From Pseudo-nitzschia pungens (lineage: Eukaryota; Bacillariophyta; Bacillariophyceae; Bacillariales; Bacillariaceae), in NCBI GenBank assembly GCA_037355855.1, contig CM074768.1, positions 2,046,001 through 2,110,000 on the forward strand: a stretch of DNA of 64,000 nt, written 5' to 3'. Both the position numbers and the translations under genes were made by a program. Within the stretch, counting starts at the first letter, position 1, and the number at the start of each line of letters is the position of its first letter. Of this stretch, positions 41,757 to 52,561 are shown in pieces. Below the pieces are notes generated by a model. The model worked only from the letters and a program-made list of their open reading frames with translations, searched no databases and was not told the origin of the DNA.

Positions 41757-43185
41757 TCAGTGAATATACCATCAAATCAAATATCTGAATGAATGTGGCC
41801 AATCTTTGTGTGATTCCAATGTGAATATTCCTCATCCTATCCATGGGCAAGAGAATTCAAAAAGAAGTATTCAAAAATCACCTATAATTTGGGTGTCACC
41901 ACTGAATAATTAATATTTGGTCCACTACTGCAGAATTTACTAGAAAATACTGTAAAATCACATATCTGAATGAATCTGGCCAATCTTTGTGTGATTCCAG
42001 TGTGTATATTCCTCATCCTGTGCATGGGCAAGAGTATGCAAAAAGAAGTATTCAAAAATCACCTATAATTTGGGTGTCACCACTGAATAATTGATATTTG
42101 GTCCACTACTGCAGAATTTACTAGAAAAAATTACCAAATCACATATCTGAATGAATCTGTCCAATATTTGTGTGATTCCAGTGTGAATATTCCTCATCCT
42201 ATGCATGGGCAAGAGTATTCAAAAAGAAGTATTCAAAAATCACCAATGGTATGGGTGTCACCACTGAATAATTAATATTTGTTCCACTACTGCGGAATTC
42301 ACTAGAAAAAAGTACCAAATCAAATATCTGAACAAATCTGGCCAATAGTTGTATGATTCCAGTGTGAATATTCCTCATCCTGTGCATGGGCAAGAGTATG
42401 CAAAAAGAAGTATTCAAAAATCACCTATAATTTGGGTGTCACCACTGAATAATTACTAATATTTGGTCCACTACTGCAGAATTTACTAGAAAATACTGTA
42501 AAATCACATACGTAAACAAATCTGGCCAATATTTGTGTGATTTCAGTGTGAATATTCCTCATCCTATCCATGGGCAAGACTATTAAAAAAGAAGTATTCA
42601 AAAATCACCAATGGTATGGGTGTCACCACTGAATAATTAATATTTGTTCCACTACTGCGGAATTCACTAGAAAAAAGTACCAAATCACATATTTGAATGA
42701 ATCTGGTCAGTGTTTGTGTGATTCCAGTGTGAATATTCCTCATCCTGTGCATGGGCAAGAGTATGCAAAAAGAAGTATTCAAAAATCACCTATAATTTGG
42801 GTGTCACCACTGAATAATTGATATTTGGTCCACTACTGCAGAATTTACTAGAAAAAATTACCAAATCACATATCTGAATGAATCTGGCCAATAGTTGTAT
42901 GATTCCAGTGTGAATATTCCTCATCCTATGCATGGGCAAGAGTATGCAAAAAGAAGTATTCAAAAATCACCTATAATTTGGGTGTCACCACTGAATAATT
43001 GATATTTGGTCCACTACTGCAGAATTTACTAGAAAAAATTACCAAATCACATATCTGAATGAATCTGGCCAATAGTTGTATGATTCCAGTGTGAATATTC
43101 CTCATCCTATGCATGGGCAAGAGTATTCAAAAAGAAGTATTCAAAAATCACCAATAGTATGGATGTCACCATTGAATAACTGAAT
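41757..43185. repeat. 181-bp satellite array, 8 copies
   Basis: The landmark TATTCCTCATCCT occurs at 41825, 42007, 42188, 42369, 42553, 42734, 42915 and 43096, a spacing of 181-184. Two variant types ('CCTATAATTTGGGTG' and 'CCAATGGTATGGGTG') mix along the array. Copies differ at a few percent of positions. The two 72-codon minus-strand frames within are repeat translations. Confidence 0.95.
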
Positions 43186-43904
43186 AGCTCACTTATTCTG
43201 ACACGCGCTTCGCAGCAAAAATATTGTTATCGCATCGTGATGTAGCAAAATATATTTCCACCATGGCACTCGAACCAACAACACCACATCAATTACATTC
43301 AGTGATACCACTATTACTGTCTACTACTGCTTTATAGGTGTTCTCTCTATCTTATAATGCTACTACCAAAAGATTTGTACCAGTACCCTACGTACAGTAT
43401 ACACAGTACTGGAAACCTACACATCCCCTGCATACATACATACGTACTACTAGGTATGTGTGCAGACATGTCATTTTTTCTTTTACTAAGACTGTAGACT
43501 TAGTACTGTAATCTACGTACATTGCTGTCATTTTTTCCAGTCAGCCTGTACAAACAGTACTGTTACCTACGTACATTACGTGCATCATCATCATCATCTT
43601 CGCGGTGAATTTTCCGCCCCACATCTCCCTCGTGAAGGATGTCATAATTTTCATTTTCGTTTCGGCGTTGGAATTTTCTGGCCGGTCCAGTTGAAAGTGA
43701 GCCGCGAGGCGCCTGGTACCATCTTGGAGAGACAAACGGCAAAGAAAGTATAGAACTGATCACTCTTGAAATCCTTGTTACCGTTTTCTTTTGCTATCAA
43801 GGTAGGGTGGGCTGCAGTCCTCGAATCACCTGGCTTACCCAGATATCTACGAGTACGACGCGCGAACGAACCTGCAGAGGACGACAAAGACGATCGGAAC
43901 AAGG

Positions 43905-44340
43905 AAGACCGAAGACACTAAAAGGTACGACGAAGGTACGATCGTAGAAGAGGGGGACGACGATGACGAGCGAGCTGACGACGACGAGCGAGACGACGAC
44001 GATGACCACGACGACCGGGACGACGACGATGACCGGGCCGACGATGACGACTAACCGCCCGCTGTTTATTTTGTACAACCCCAACACACAGATCGTAGCA
44101 AAGAGCAACGACGGAGACGATCAGAAGAAAGAGGGACGACGATCGAAGCGAAGAGCAACGACGACTTCAAGGACGAAAAACACGATCAAAATGAAGAGCA
44201 ACGACGATTTCAAGGACGACGACGACGACGATCGAAACGAAGAGCAATGACGATTTCAAGGACGACGACGACGAGGGGAACGACGAACGACCGATACGAT
44301 TGTTGAAGAGGGGAACGATTGTTGAAGAGGGGAACGACCG
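43905..44340. repeat. GACGACGA/GAAGCGAAGAGCAACGACG repeats
   Basis: The purine-rich complement of the 40590-40915 repeat, ending with GAACGATTGTTGAAGAGGG copies (about 44297-44345). The related region in copy 2 is 63240-63580. Confidence 0.7.
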
Positions 44341-44379
44341 ATACGATCGAAAGACGGCGATAGTTCTTTAAAAATATTC

Positions 44380-44909
44380 TCGTGTATTATCCCCCCTGTA
44401 TTATCGACGCGTTGGTTTCTGCTTGCTGCCCCCCCCTGTATTAACGACGCGTTGGTTGCTGCTTACTGTCCCCCCCTGTATTTTCGACGCGTTGCTGCTT
44501 GCTGTCCCCCCCCTGTATTATCGACGCGTTGCTGCTTGCTGTCCCCCCCCTGTATTATCGACGCGTTGCTGATTGCTGCTTGCTGTCCCCCCCTGTATTA
44601 TCGACGCGTTGCTGATGCTTGCTGCTTGCTGCCCCCCCCCGTATTATCGACGCGTTGCTGCTGCTTGCTGCTTGCTGTTTGCTGTCCCCCCCCCCTGTAT
44701 TATCGCCGCGTTTTGTATAATCGAGACGCGTTGCTGCTGCTTGCTGTCCCCCCCTGTATTATCGACGCGTTGCTGCTTGCTGTCCCCCCCTGTATTATCG
44801 ACGCGTTTGTATTATCGAGACGCGTTGCTGCTGCTTGCTGTCCCCCCCCTGTATTATCGACGCGTTGCTGTTTGCTGCTGCTTGCTGTCCCCCCTGTATT
44901 GTCGACGCG
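44380..44909 (+). repeat. Minisatellite CCTGTATTATCGACGCGTTG, left half
   Basis: Units of about 36-48 bases, 'CCCCCCTGTATTATCGACGC' plus 'GTTGCTGCTTGCTGT', vary in the number of GCT triplets and in C-run length. About 13 units precede the copia B target site. The array resumes at 51430, so it was one array before insertion. All three frames on this strand are open, creating long artificial frames. Confidence 0.95.
44905..44909 (+). repeat. Target site duplication of copia B (ACGCG), left copy
   Basis: ACGCG here and at 51430-51434 flank the LTRs exactly. Confidence 0.95.
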
Positions 44910-45290
44910 TGTTTGGACGTGACCTCCAGTCGTGCTTGAAACAGTGACTTGCCCGATTCAAATCAAAGAAGAATTACCTCCTACCGGTCCGAACATTTCA
45001 AGTTACTAAAAGATAGGACCTTAAGTACCAAGCCTACAGAGCATTAAGTAAGTTTCCACTGGATCCAGTACACAAATGTGTGGGGGCTTGGAATGAATGG
45101 ACCGGAACAAAGAAACCAATAAATAACACGAGAATACGCGTGATCGAAAGACAAAAGAAAGAAATTTAGCAAAATTAGGAAATTAGAGTGGATTCATTTC
45201 CGCTCACAATTAAAGTAAGCCAAAGTTACAAAACACCATTAATCTCACACCCAGTGTAAAATCTACACGATCGTACGAGCCCTCCAAACA
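44910..45290 (+). repeat. Copia B 5' LTR (381 bp)
   Basis: Starts TGTTTGGACGTGACC and ends GCCCTCCAAACA. No difference from the 3' LTR found by eye. Confidence 0.95.
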
Positions 45291-45643
45291 TACTTCGAAG
45301 TATTACGGAGCGCTTTGTAAGATCGTCGTAGGTGGAGTACCAGGTAGTAAGGTTAAGGCTTACAGATCTATCTTCCAATCGACACGGAGGATACGATTGC
45401 CGATCTATCTTTCGTATACGACACTACAACGAATCGATACGGAAGGATACGATTGTAGATCTACGTGATTGCGGATCTATTTGCGGTACGACGACGGTAC
45501 GGTGAATACGATTGGATCTATCCAGAGTGATACGATTGCGGTGGACTAAGGGAGCAGACCAATAAGAGGTAACAAAGCCAGTCCTGCAGGTGGCACTGAT
45601 CCGCCACTGATCTATCCGGAGAACCAGAAGGAACCAGATACGA
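45291..45643 (+). other. Copia B leader between LTR and gag
   Basis: 353 bases. The primer-binding site should start at 45291 (TACTTCGAAGTATTACGGAG), but the tRNA was not identified. GATACGATTG / GATCTATC motifs repeat several times at 45380-45660 and could belong to the packaging or leader structure. Confidence 0.5.
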
Positions 45644-48600
45644 TTGGATCTATTTGCTGAGACAGATACGATTGGACGTCGAATGGAAAACATACAACAA
45701 CAAGAATTGAGAGAAAGAGGCAGGCGACAACTCGCGGATGCACAGAGAAGAAGAGAAGAAAGAGAGGAAAGAAGCAGAGAGAGGACCCAGAGAGATTTAG
45801 AAGAAGAGGAACTGAGTGTTGAAGACCCAAACGAGGAAGGCCTGGCAGCGGAGCTTGCGGCAGTGGATCAGCGGATCGAAGGAACAGCAGCGGAACAACG
45901 AATTCGGGCAACAACAGTGGATCAGCGGAGGATCGGATTAGACGACGCATCGAGCAGTAGCAGCGACGACAGCAGCAGTGACGATTCCTCCGATTCAGAG
46001 GAGAGCAATTCATCGAGCGACAGTGATTCCAGTGATTCCAACATGCCAGCATATACCAAGGTTCCGAAGTTGTCCAATGCGGGGGACGTCGATTTTGAAG
46101 GATGGTTTCGACAGTTCTTGGCCCACGCGAGCAGAAGCAAATATGAGGAGTTTGTGAGTTCAAATCAACACCCAGACCTACCCAGTGATGGTTGCTTGGC
46201 ACCCTATGCAACCATGACTCAAGAGCAGAGAAGGGCGATGAGGAAACATACCAAAGCAATGAATGATTTGTGGACGGCATTCCAAAATAACAACACCGGA
46301 TTTGCCATCATCGAGAAATCCAAGCTTGACAATGGAGTGTCCCAAGAACAGAACAAGGAGAATATAGCCAAGTGGCCCCGAGGAAGAGTCCACAGGATTT
46401 TTGAAGAGCTGTTCAAATTGTACAGGAGGACAGATACTTCAGATAGAATCCAGCTGGATAAGGACCGGAAGGCAATCAAAATGGGTGCTTTAGACCATCC
46501 CAAGGAGATATTTGAAAAGATATTCGGATTGATTCAGAAATACCAGTACAAGACCATCCAACCTACAAACGAGGAACTGTTTGCCACACTGTTACATGCA
46601 ATCCCACAGTATTTGGTGATTACCATCACCACTCAGCTGAATGAAATGAAGGAGCAGGGAGTTAGCGATTTCGATATTTGGGAACGCCTGGAGAAAACAG
46701 CAACAAACTTATACAATTCTGTGGTGATATTGAAAGGGAGAGGAGGCAGTGGTGTCAGAGACATGAGTTTAATTGGCGCTGACACGTTTTGCAGCCCAGT
46801 AAGCAACTCCAATCCCAGTGATGCAAGAGACCAGTGGACCAGTGAAATTGTGTGTTATTGGTGTCGAGGTAAGAATCACAAGGCCTTCCAGTGTCCAAGA
46901 CGACAGGCAGGATTACCCAAGATTCAAGCAAATGGCAATGGCAATTCAAACAACAATGGAGGCAACAGTGGAGGAAACAATGGAGGAAATGGAAGAAGGA
47001 ATGGGAATGGGAACAGGAATGGCGGGGTGATGTGCAACATCTGTGGAAAGCCACACCCAACTGAAAAGTGCTGGGAGGATGAACGCAACAAGGACAAACG
47101 CCCACGCAACTGGAAGTCAGTATTGAAACCAAGAGACATGCAGGGAGCTGCTGTGAGTGTGGACTACAACAGCGTACAATGTGATTTTATTTTAGCATCC
47201 ATCATGCTATCTTCCATGCAGGGGCAGCAGTCACCTACAGCACTGCAATTATGGAGCACTCAGCAGTCAGGGGAAGATGCACCCAAAGGATTTGATCTAC
47301 TTTATGATGACAATGTGTTTGTGTTCGACAGTGGAGCAACGAGTCACAGCTCCAACAGCATGAGGGGCGCCATCAACCTCCATGAGAATTCAACAACCAT
47401 TACAACGCAGAGTGGGAGTGTTGAATCCTGCAAAGTTGGTGACCTATATTGTGAGAAATTGGATAACAAAGGCAAGTTTCAAAACCGGATGATGTTGAGC
47501 AATGTGAGTTTTAATCCAAAGTTTGCATTTAATTTGTTCTCAGCCAATGTTGCCATGGAAAGCGGCTGGAGCGCTGAAGGCAGCAAAAGTACAGGATGGA
47601 CCCTTAAGAAAGGCAATATGGAGCTACGATTTGACATCAGAGTCCCTACGTTGACAAGCTGTGTGTGGGTTGGCTATTTCCGAAGAGTTGAAGACACCAA
47701 CGAGATGACTGCAGCTGCTGTTCAGGCAGCCACAGGGCCAGGTGTGAAGATGAATATCAACCAAGCCCACCGACTTTTGGGGCATGCCAATGAAAAGAAG
47801 GTTCGAGCGACAGCCAAAGCACTGAAGTGGACCATCACTGAAGGGCCCTTGCGTCCCTGTGAAGACTGTGCCAAGGCCAAAGCCAAGCGCAAGGTATTCC
47901 CCAAAGCCAATGACCACCTAGTTGCAATGAAACCAGGGGGCAGAGTGTTCCTGGATATGGCATCAGTAAAGAAGCCTCCGGATGGATCCCCATTCATTAC
48001 CAAGCCCAATTTCCGAATGATTGTGGATGAGTACTCTGGATGCAGATTTGTGCAATTCTTCCAGCACAAGGATGATATGGTGGAGCCTACATGTGAACTT
48101 TTTAACCATTGGAATACCAAGGGTCTGCGCGTTGAACGTATCCGATGTGACCCTGGTGGTGAAAATGAAGCCCTCGAAGACCGAATGAAGTCAGTGGATT
48201 GGAAGATTCCAGCTGATTTTGAGTACACCTCTGTGGATACCCCACAGCAAAACAGTGTTGCTGAGACTGCAATTTACACGACCGTATGTCGTGCCATGGC
48301 TCTATGCAGCCACGCTCATGTCCCACGTAAGTACAGATACAGGATGTTTCCTCTCGCTGTGCACTGTGCAGTCCAAGTGGACAGGCTTGTTGTGACCAAG
48401 TCGCCCAATGGAGTTTGGGCCACCAAGCATGAGCATTTTTCGGGCAAGCTCCCAAACTATACACACCATCTCCGAGTGTTCGGTGAGGCAGGTGTCGTAA
48501 GAAGAAAAAGGAAGACCAGTCCCAAAACAAACTACAGGGGAAAGACCTACATGTTTGCTGGATATTGCCCTAACAAGCCGGGTGATTGCTACCTAATGTA

Positions 48601-51022
48601 TCACCCCGAGTCGAATACCATGACAGAAACCCGCGATGTTCTGTGGTTGAATCGACAATATTTTGCACCCAACTCCCCACCTGAGCTACCCTTCGACTAT
48701 TTTGAGTCTATGGATGGTAAATATGGTGCAATCCAACGCCCGATGGAACATGAGGGTCTCAATCGGTATGGCTCCAAGAAAGTCAGGAAAGTACAATTTC
48801 AAGCTGCAAGTGGGGGAAGTGAGCGTGTGCAAGTGCAATCCACATTGCATCCTGAATTTGAAGCATTTGAAGCCCTGGAGGCCTCCATGCGTGACAGTGA
48901 TAGTGAGGATGATTTGGACATTGAGATGTATGAAGATGCCAACCAAGATGCAATTGAAGATTCGGATGATGAAGATGATGATGATGAAGATGATGATGAA
49001 GATGATGATGAAGAGGATGCAGAGGACGCAGAAGAGGCGGGAGACACCCCAGTCTCAATCCTCCGAACATCCAGATATGGCAGAGTGGTAAGAGACCCAA
49101 GGCATTCCAAGTCCAATGCCATGTATGAGTATGCCGGTTACGCATGTACATGGACCCCAGCAGAAGCCAAGTTTCACCAAGATATGAACCTTTTGAACGA
49201 ACTGCATTTGCTCAATGTCTCACTACCAAGCAAGGATGCAGGACTCAATGAGCTCGCGCTTGTGGAGCTCTCGCTTGTCGGTGCAACCGGAACTGCATTT
49301 AAGAATACTGATGAGCTGAGAACTATGAACTACCAAGAGTCCATGGCAAGCCCTATGCGAGAGGCATTTGAGAAAGGTATTGATGCAGAGCATGACAAGA
49401 TGGTGAAGTATGGAGTGTTTCAGGAAGTGGATGAAAGGGATGTTCCACCCGGAACCAAGTTGATGGATACTACATGGGCCAACAAGATGAAGCCAGATGG
49501 CACTGTGAGATGCCGGAATGCCGTGAGAGGATTCAAGCAAGTTGATGGCAAGCATTTTGATTCCCAGGACAAGTCAGCGCCAGTAGTAAGTGACATCACG
49601 ATCAGACTGTGTATGATCCTAATGGTGATGGCCAATTGGATGGCATATATTGTGGATGTTGAAGGCGCTTTCCTAAATGGAAGATTCCAGAATGGAGAGC
49701 AGATTTTCACCAAGGTTCCAGAGGGATATCAGAAGTATTACCCATCCTATGTGGTTCTCAAGCTGATGAAGACTTTGTATGGTACAGTCCAGGCTGCCAT
49801 GCAGTTCTGGCGTGAGGCAAGGCAAGCCATGTCAGCGATGAAGATGGACAGGTGCAAAGCCGATCCGTGTCTGTTTTTCAAATGGATTGAAGGCAAGCTC
49901 CTCCTGATGTTGGTGTGGGTGGATGATTTTTGCATCATGGGTCCTGATGAGGAAGTGCTGAGGCACAAAGAGCAACTTAAGAAACTCTTTGAGTGTAAGG
50001 ACGTTGGAGAAATGGATGAGTATGTGGGTTGCCATGTTGAGCGTGATAAGAAGAAGAGGACCATGCGTTTGACACAACCCGTGAAGATCAAGCGATTTTC
50101 TGATGAGTTTCAGCTGGATGAATGCAGAGGCAATCCTGTCACTCCAGCTGAACCTGGTTCTGTATTGAAACAAGAGGGAGAAGGCCCGACAGACGCTGTA
50201 CTGTCAAAGGAAGAGCAGACTACCTACAGGTCTGGTACAGCCATTCTCCTGCATATGATGAGATGGACCAGAATTGAGACCCAGAACGCTGTCAGAGAAT
50301 TATCCAGATTCATGACGACTGCAAGGAAGTCTCACATGAAGGCATTGAAGAGAGTAATGAAATATTGTGTTGGTACAGCCAAGAGAGGTTTGACACTGGC
50401 CCCATTTGGTAAGTGGGATGGTACCAAGGATTTTGTGTTTGAACTGATCGGAATGAGTGATTCAGAATATGCCAAAGATGAATCTAGACACAGCGTGAAT
50501 GGCTGGAGCACCTGGCTGAATGGTGCAAATCTTTCAGCAAGATCCAGGATGATGCCAATTATAGCACTGTCTGTTATGGAAGCAGAGCTGTACTCGGCAG
50601 TTCAGTGTGTGCAGGATATGCTGTATGCCTGGCGTGTGATGATGTGCCTGGGGCTTGAGATTAAGCTCCCAATGGTATTGTATGTTGACAACAAAGGAGC
50701 GGTTGATTTCTGTAACAATTGGTCTGTTGCTGGAAGAACAAGACACATTGAAGTCAAACAATATTTTCTGAGAGAGCTGAAGGAGATGGGTTTGGTGAGA
50801 GTCAAGTGGAAAGAGGGTGATGACATGACGAGCGATATTTTCACCAAGAACCTACCAGGTGTGTTGTTTGAGAAGCATGGCTCCAAGTTTTATGGCAAGG
50901 ATGAATATTATGAGAAGGCGAATGAACCCAAGCAACCAACCAGAGATATCAGTGGAGTATCTGTTCAGGCAAAAGAAGCCTGCGATGAGTACACTGCATT
51001 CTGGAGCAGCATGGTTGATTAG
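45644..51022 (+). CDS. Copia B gag-pol polyprotein (intact)
   Basis: 1792 residues in one frame. A basic/acidic N-terminus and Ser-Asp run lead into Gag ('VDFEGWFRQFLAHASRSK'). A CCHC zinc knuckle starts at Cys404 (CYWCRGKNHKAFQC), and a second Cys/His cluster follows (CNICGKPHPTEKC). The aspartic protease centre is 'FDSGATSH' (Asp562). Integrase has the HHCC zinc region ('HRLLGHANEKK', 'CEDCAKAKAK') and the D-D-E core ('FLDMASV', 'CDPGGENEALED', 'DTPQQNSVAE'). Reverse transcriptase has 'VDVEGAFLNG' and 'VWVDDFCI' (Asp1427, a variant of YVDD). RNase H has 'GMSDSEYAKDESRHSVNG', 'SVMEAELYSA' and 'LYVDNKGAVDFC'. All key residues are present, so the element is predicted autonomous. Met 45644 is the first in frame; Met 45683 is an alternative. 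Confidence 0.95.
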   Translation: MDLFAETDTIGRRMENIQQQELRERGRRQLADAQRRREEREERSRERTQRDLEEEELSVEDPNEEGLAAELAAVDQRIEGTAAEQRIRATTVDQRRIGLDDASSSSSDDSSSDDSSDSEESNSSSDSDSSDSNMPAYTKVPKLSNAGDVDFEGWFRQFLAHASRSKYEEFVSSNQHPDLPSDGCLAPYATMTQEQRRAMRKHTKAMNDLWTAFQNNNTGFAIIEKSKLDNGVSQEQNKENIAKWPRGRVHRIFEELFKLYRRTDTSDRIQLDKDRKAIKMGALDHPKEIFEKIFGLIQKYQYKTIQPTNEELFATLLHAIPQYLVITITTQLNEMKEQGVSDFDIWERLEKTATNLYNSVVILKGRGGSGVRDMSLIGADTFCSPVSNSNPSDARDQWTSEIVCYWCRGKNHKAFQCPRRQAGLPKIQANGNGNSNNNGGNSGGNNGGNGRRNGNGNRNGGVMCNICGKPHPTEKCWEDERNKDKRPRNWKSVLKPRDMQGAAVSVDYNSVQCDFILASIMLSSMQGQQSPTALQLWSTQQSGEDAPKGFDLLYDDNVFVFDSGATSHSSNSMRGAINLHENSTTITTQSGSVESCKVGDLYCEKLDNKGKFQNRMMLSNVSFNPKFAFNLFSANVAMESGWSAEGSKSTGWTLKKGNMELRFDIRVPTLTSCVWVGYFRRVEDTNEMTAAAVQAATGPGVKMNINQAHRLLGHANEKKVRATAKALKWTITEGPLRPCEDCAKAKAKRKVFPKANDHLVAMKPGGRVFLDMASVKKPPDGSPFITKPNFRMIVDEYSGCRFVQFFQHKDDMVEPTCELFNHWNTKGLRVERIRCDPGGENEALEDRMKSVDWKIPADFEYTSVDTPQQNSVAETAIYTTVCRAMALCSHAHVPRKYRYRMFPLAVHCAVQVDRLVVTKSPNGVWATKHEHFSGKLPNYTHHLRVFGEAGVVRRKRKTSPKTNYRGKTYMFAGYCPNKPGDCYLMYHPESNTMTETRDVLWLNRQYFAPNSPPELPFDYFESMDGKYGAIQRPMEHEGLNRYGSKKVRKVQFQAASGGSERVQVQSTLHPEFEAFEALEASMRDSDSEDDLDIEMYEDANQDAIEDSDDEDDDDEDDDEDDDEEDAEDAEEAGDTPVSILRTSRYGRVVRDPRHSKSNAMYEYAGYACTWTPAEAKFHQDMNLLNELHLLNVSLPSKDAGLNELALVELSLVGATGTAFKNTDELRTMNYQESMASPMREAFEKGIDAEHDKMVKYGVFQEVDERDVPPGTKLMDTTWANKMKPDGTVRCRNAVRGFKQVDGKHFDSQDKSAPVVSDITIRLCMILMVMANWMAYIVDVEGAFLNGRFQNGEQIFTKVPEGYQKYYPSYVVLKLMKTLYGTVQAAMQFWREARQAMSAMKMDRCKADPCLFFKWIEGKLLLMLVWVDDFCIMGPDEEVLRHKEQLKKLFECKDVGEMDEYVGCHVERDKKKRTMRLTQPVKIKRFSDEFQLDECRGNPVTPAEPGSVLKQEGEGPTDAVLSKEEQTTYRSGTAILLHMMRWTRIETQNAVRELSRFMTTARKSHMKALKRVMKYCVGTAKRGLTLAPFGKWDGTKDFVFELIGMSDSEYAKDESRHSVNGWSTWLNGANLSARSRMMPIIALSVMEAELYSAVQCVQDMLYAWRVMMCLGLEIKLPMVLYVDNKGAVDFCNNWSVAGRTRHIEVKQYFLRELKEMGLVRVKWKEGDDMTSDIFTKNLPGVLFEKHGSKFYGKDEYYEKANEPKQPTRDISGVSVQAKEACDEYTAFWSSMVD

Positions 51023-51048
51023 ACAAGTAAGTTCCAAGCAGGGGAGTG

Positions 51049-51429
51049 TGTTTGGACGTGACCTCCAGTCGTGCTTGAAACAGTGACTTGCCCGATTCAA
51101 ATCAAAGAAGAATTACCTCCTACCGGTCCGAACATTTCAAGTTACTAAAAGATAGGACCTTAAGTACCAAGCCTACAGAGCATTAAGTAAGTTTCCACTG
51201 GATCCAGTACACAAATGTGTGGGGGCTTGGAATGAATGGACCGGAACAAAGAAACCAATAAATAACACGAGAATACGCGTGATCGAAAGACAAAAGAAAG
51301 AAATTTAGCAAAATTAGGAAATTAGAGTGGATTCATTTCCGCTCACAATTAAAGTAAGCCAAAGTTACAAAACACCATTAATCTCACACCCAGTGTAAAA
51401 TCTACACGATCGTACGAGCCCTCCAAACA
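51049..51429 (+). repeat. Copia B 3' LTR (381 bp)
   Basis: Same as 44910-45290 by eye. It is preceded by the polypurine tract at about 51036-51046 and followed by ACGCG. Confidence 0.95.
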
Positions 51430-52195
51430 ACGCGATGCTGCTTGCTGTCCCCCCCCTGTATTATCGACGCGTTGCTGTTTGCTGCTGCTTGCTGTCCCCC
51501 CTGTATTGTCGACGCGATGCTGCTTGCTGTCCCCCCTGTATTATCGACGCGATGCTGCTTGCTGTCCCCCCTGTATTATCGACGCATTGCTGCTTGCTGT
51601 CCCCCCCTGTATTATCGACTCGTTGCTGCTTGCTGTCTCCCTGTATTATCGACGCGTTGTTGCTTGCTGTCCCCCCCCCGTATTATCGATGCGTTGCTGC
51701 TTGCTGTCCCCCCCCTGTATTATCGTCGCGTTGCTGCTGCTTGCTGTCCCCCCCCTGTATGATCGACGCGTTGCCTGTCCCCCCCTGTATTATCGACGCG
51801 TTGCTGCTTGCTGTCCCCCCCTGTATTATCGACGCGTTGCTGATTGCTGTCCCTGGTGTATTATCGACGCGTTGCTGCTGCTTGCTGTCCCCCCTGTATT
51901 ATCGACGTGTTGCTGCTGCTTGCTGTCCCCCCCCCGTATTATCGACGCGTTTGTATTATCGACGCGTTTGTATTATCGACGCGTTGCTGCTGCTTGCTGT
52001 CCCCCCCCCTGTATTATCGACGCGTTTGTATTATCGACCCGTTGCTGCTGCTTGCTGTCCCCCCTGTATTTTCGACGCGTTCGTTGCTGTTTGCTGTCCC
52101 CCCTTTATTATCGACGCGTTGCTGCTGCTTGCTGCTTGCTGTCCCCCTGTATTATCGACGCGTTGCTGCTGCTTGCTGTCCCCCCTGTATTAAAA
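51430..52195 (+). repeat. Minisatellite CCTGTATTATCGACGCGTTG, right half
   Basis: About 19 units continue the array interrupted at 44909. Several units contain the shorter insert GTTTGTATTATCGACGC. It ends at 'CCCTGTATTAAAATTTT'. Frames of 139-272 codons here are not genes. Confidence 0.95.
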
Positions 52196-52219
52196 TTTTT
52201 TTTTCTACATACCGGTATC

Positions 52220-52561
52220 TCCCTGTACAATTTTTGCACGACGGAACACTTTTGTGTGATTGAAGTAAATTTGATTAAAAATTATTGGTTGTGTTGAGTC
52301 TAATGTGTCAAATGTGTAAAATGGAATGAAAATGTGACGAGGGACTGAATATCAGGGTCTAGATCAGAACATTTTCCTCGAAACGTTGGGGGAGTTGAGA
52401 AAAGGGAGAAATATAGTTGAGAATAATGGAAAAAAGTTGAGAATAATGGAAAAAAGGTTGTGAAATAAAAAATTGGGGTCGCGTTTTTTTTAGACAAGTT
52501 GCGATTGGGTCGCGATCAGGTCGCGATTGGTCGCGATGGGTCGCGAACCAGTTTTCGGACG
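52220..52561 (-). repeat. Right end of the CGTCCG element (complement of 60659-60990)
   Basis: The complement of this segment matches the left part of copy 2 (60659 onward). It includes the TIR, five tandem TCGCGACC motifs, 'TTGTCTAAAAAAAACGCGAC' and two TTCCATTATTCTC repeats. A few percent divergence. Confidence 0.9.

Larger units (their letters stand above)
44910..51429 (+). mobile_element. Copia B: complete, young Ty1/copia retrotransposon
   Basis: 6520 bp with 381-bp LTRs (TG...CA), a purine-rich tract AAGCAGGGGAG just before the 3' LTR, 5-bp target duplications and one uninterrupted gag-pol frame. The two LTRs appear identical over their whole length, so insertion was very recent and the element may still be active. 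It sits within the minisatellite of the CGTCCG element. Confidence 0.95.
40095..52561 (+). mobile_element. Minisatellite-bearing DNA element, copy 1 (CGTCCG family)
   Basis: The left terminus CGTCCGAAAACCGGTTCGCG and the right terminus (complement) CGTCCGAAAACTGGTTCGCG form inverted repeats of about 25 bases with one mismatch. TT is duplicated at 40093-40094 and 52562-52563 in copia A, fixing both ends exactly. Both ends carry several TCGCGACC-type subterminal repeats, as in CACTA-like elements. Without copia B and its TSD copy it would be 5942 bp. Inside are GTCGTC-type coding-like repeats, a 181-bp satellite, and a minisatellite. No transposase is seen in this copy, so it is non-autonomous. 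Confidence 0.85.

Noticed and set aside
41757..43185. CRISPR-like regular spacing
   Set aside because: The whole 181-bp unit is repeated, without distinct short repeats and unique spacers; eukaryotic satellite.
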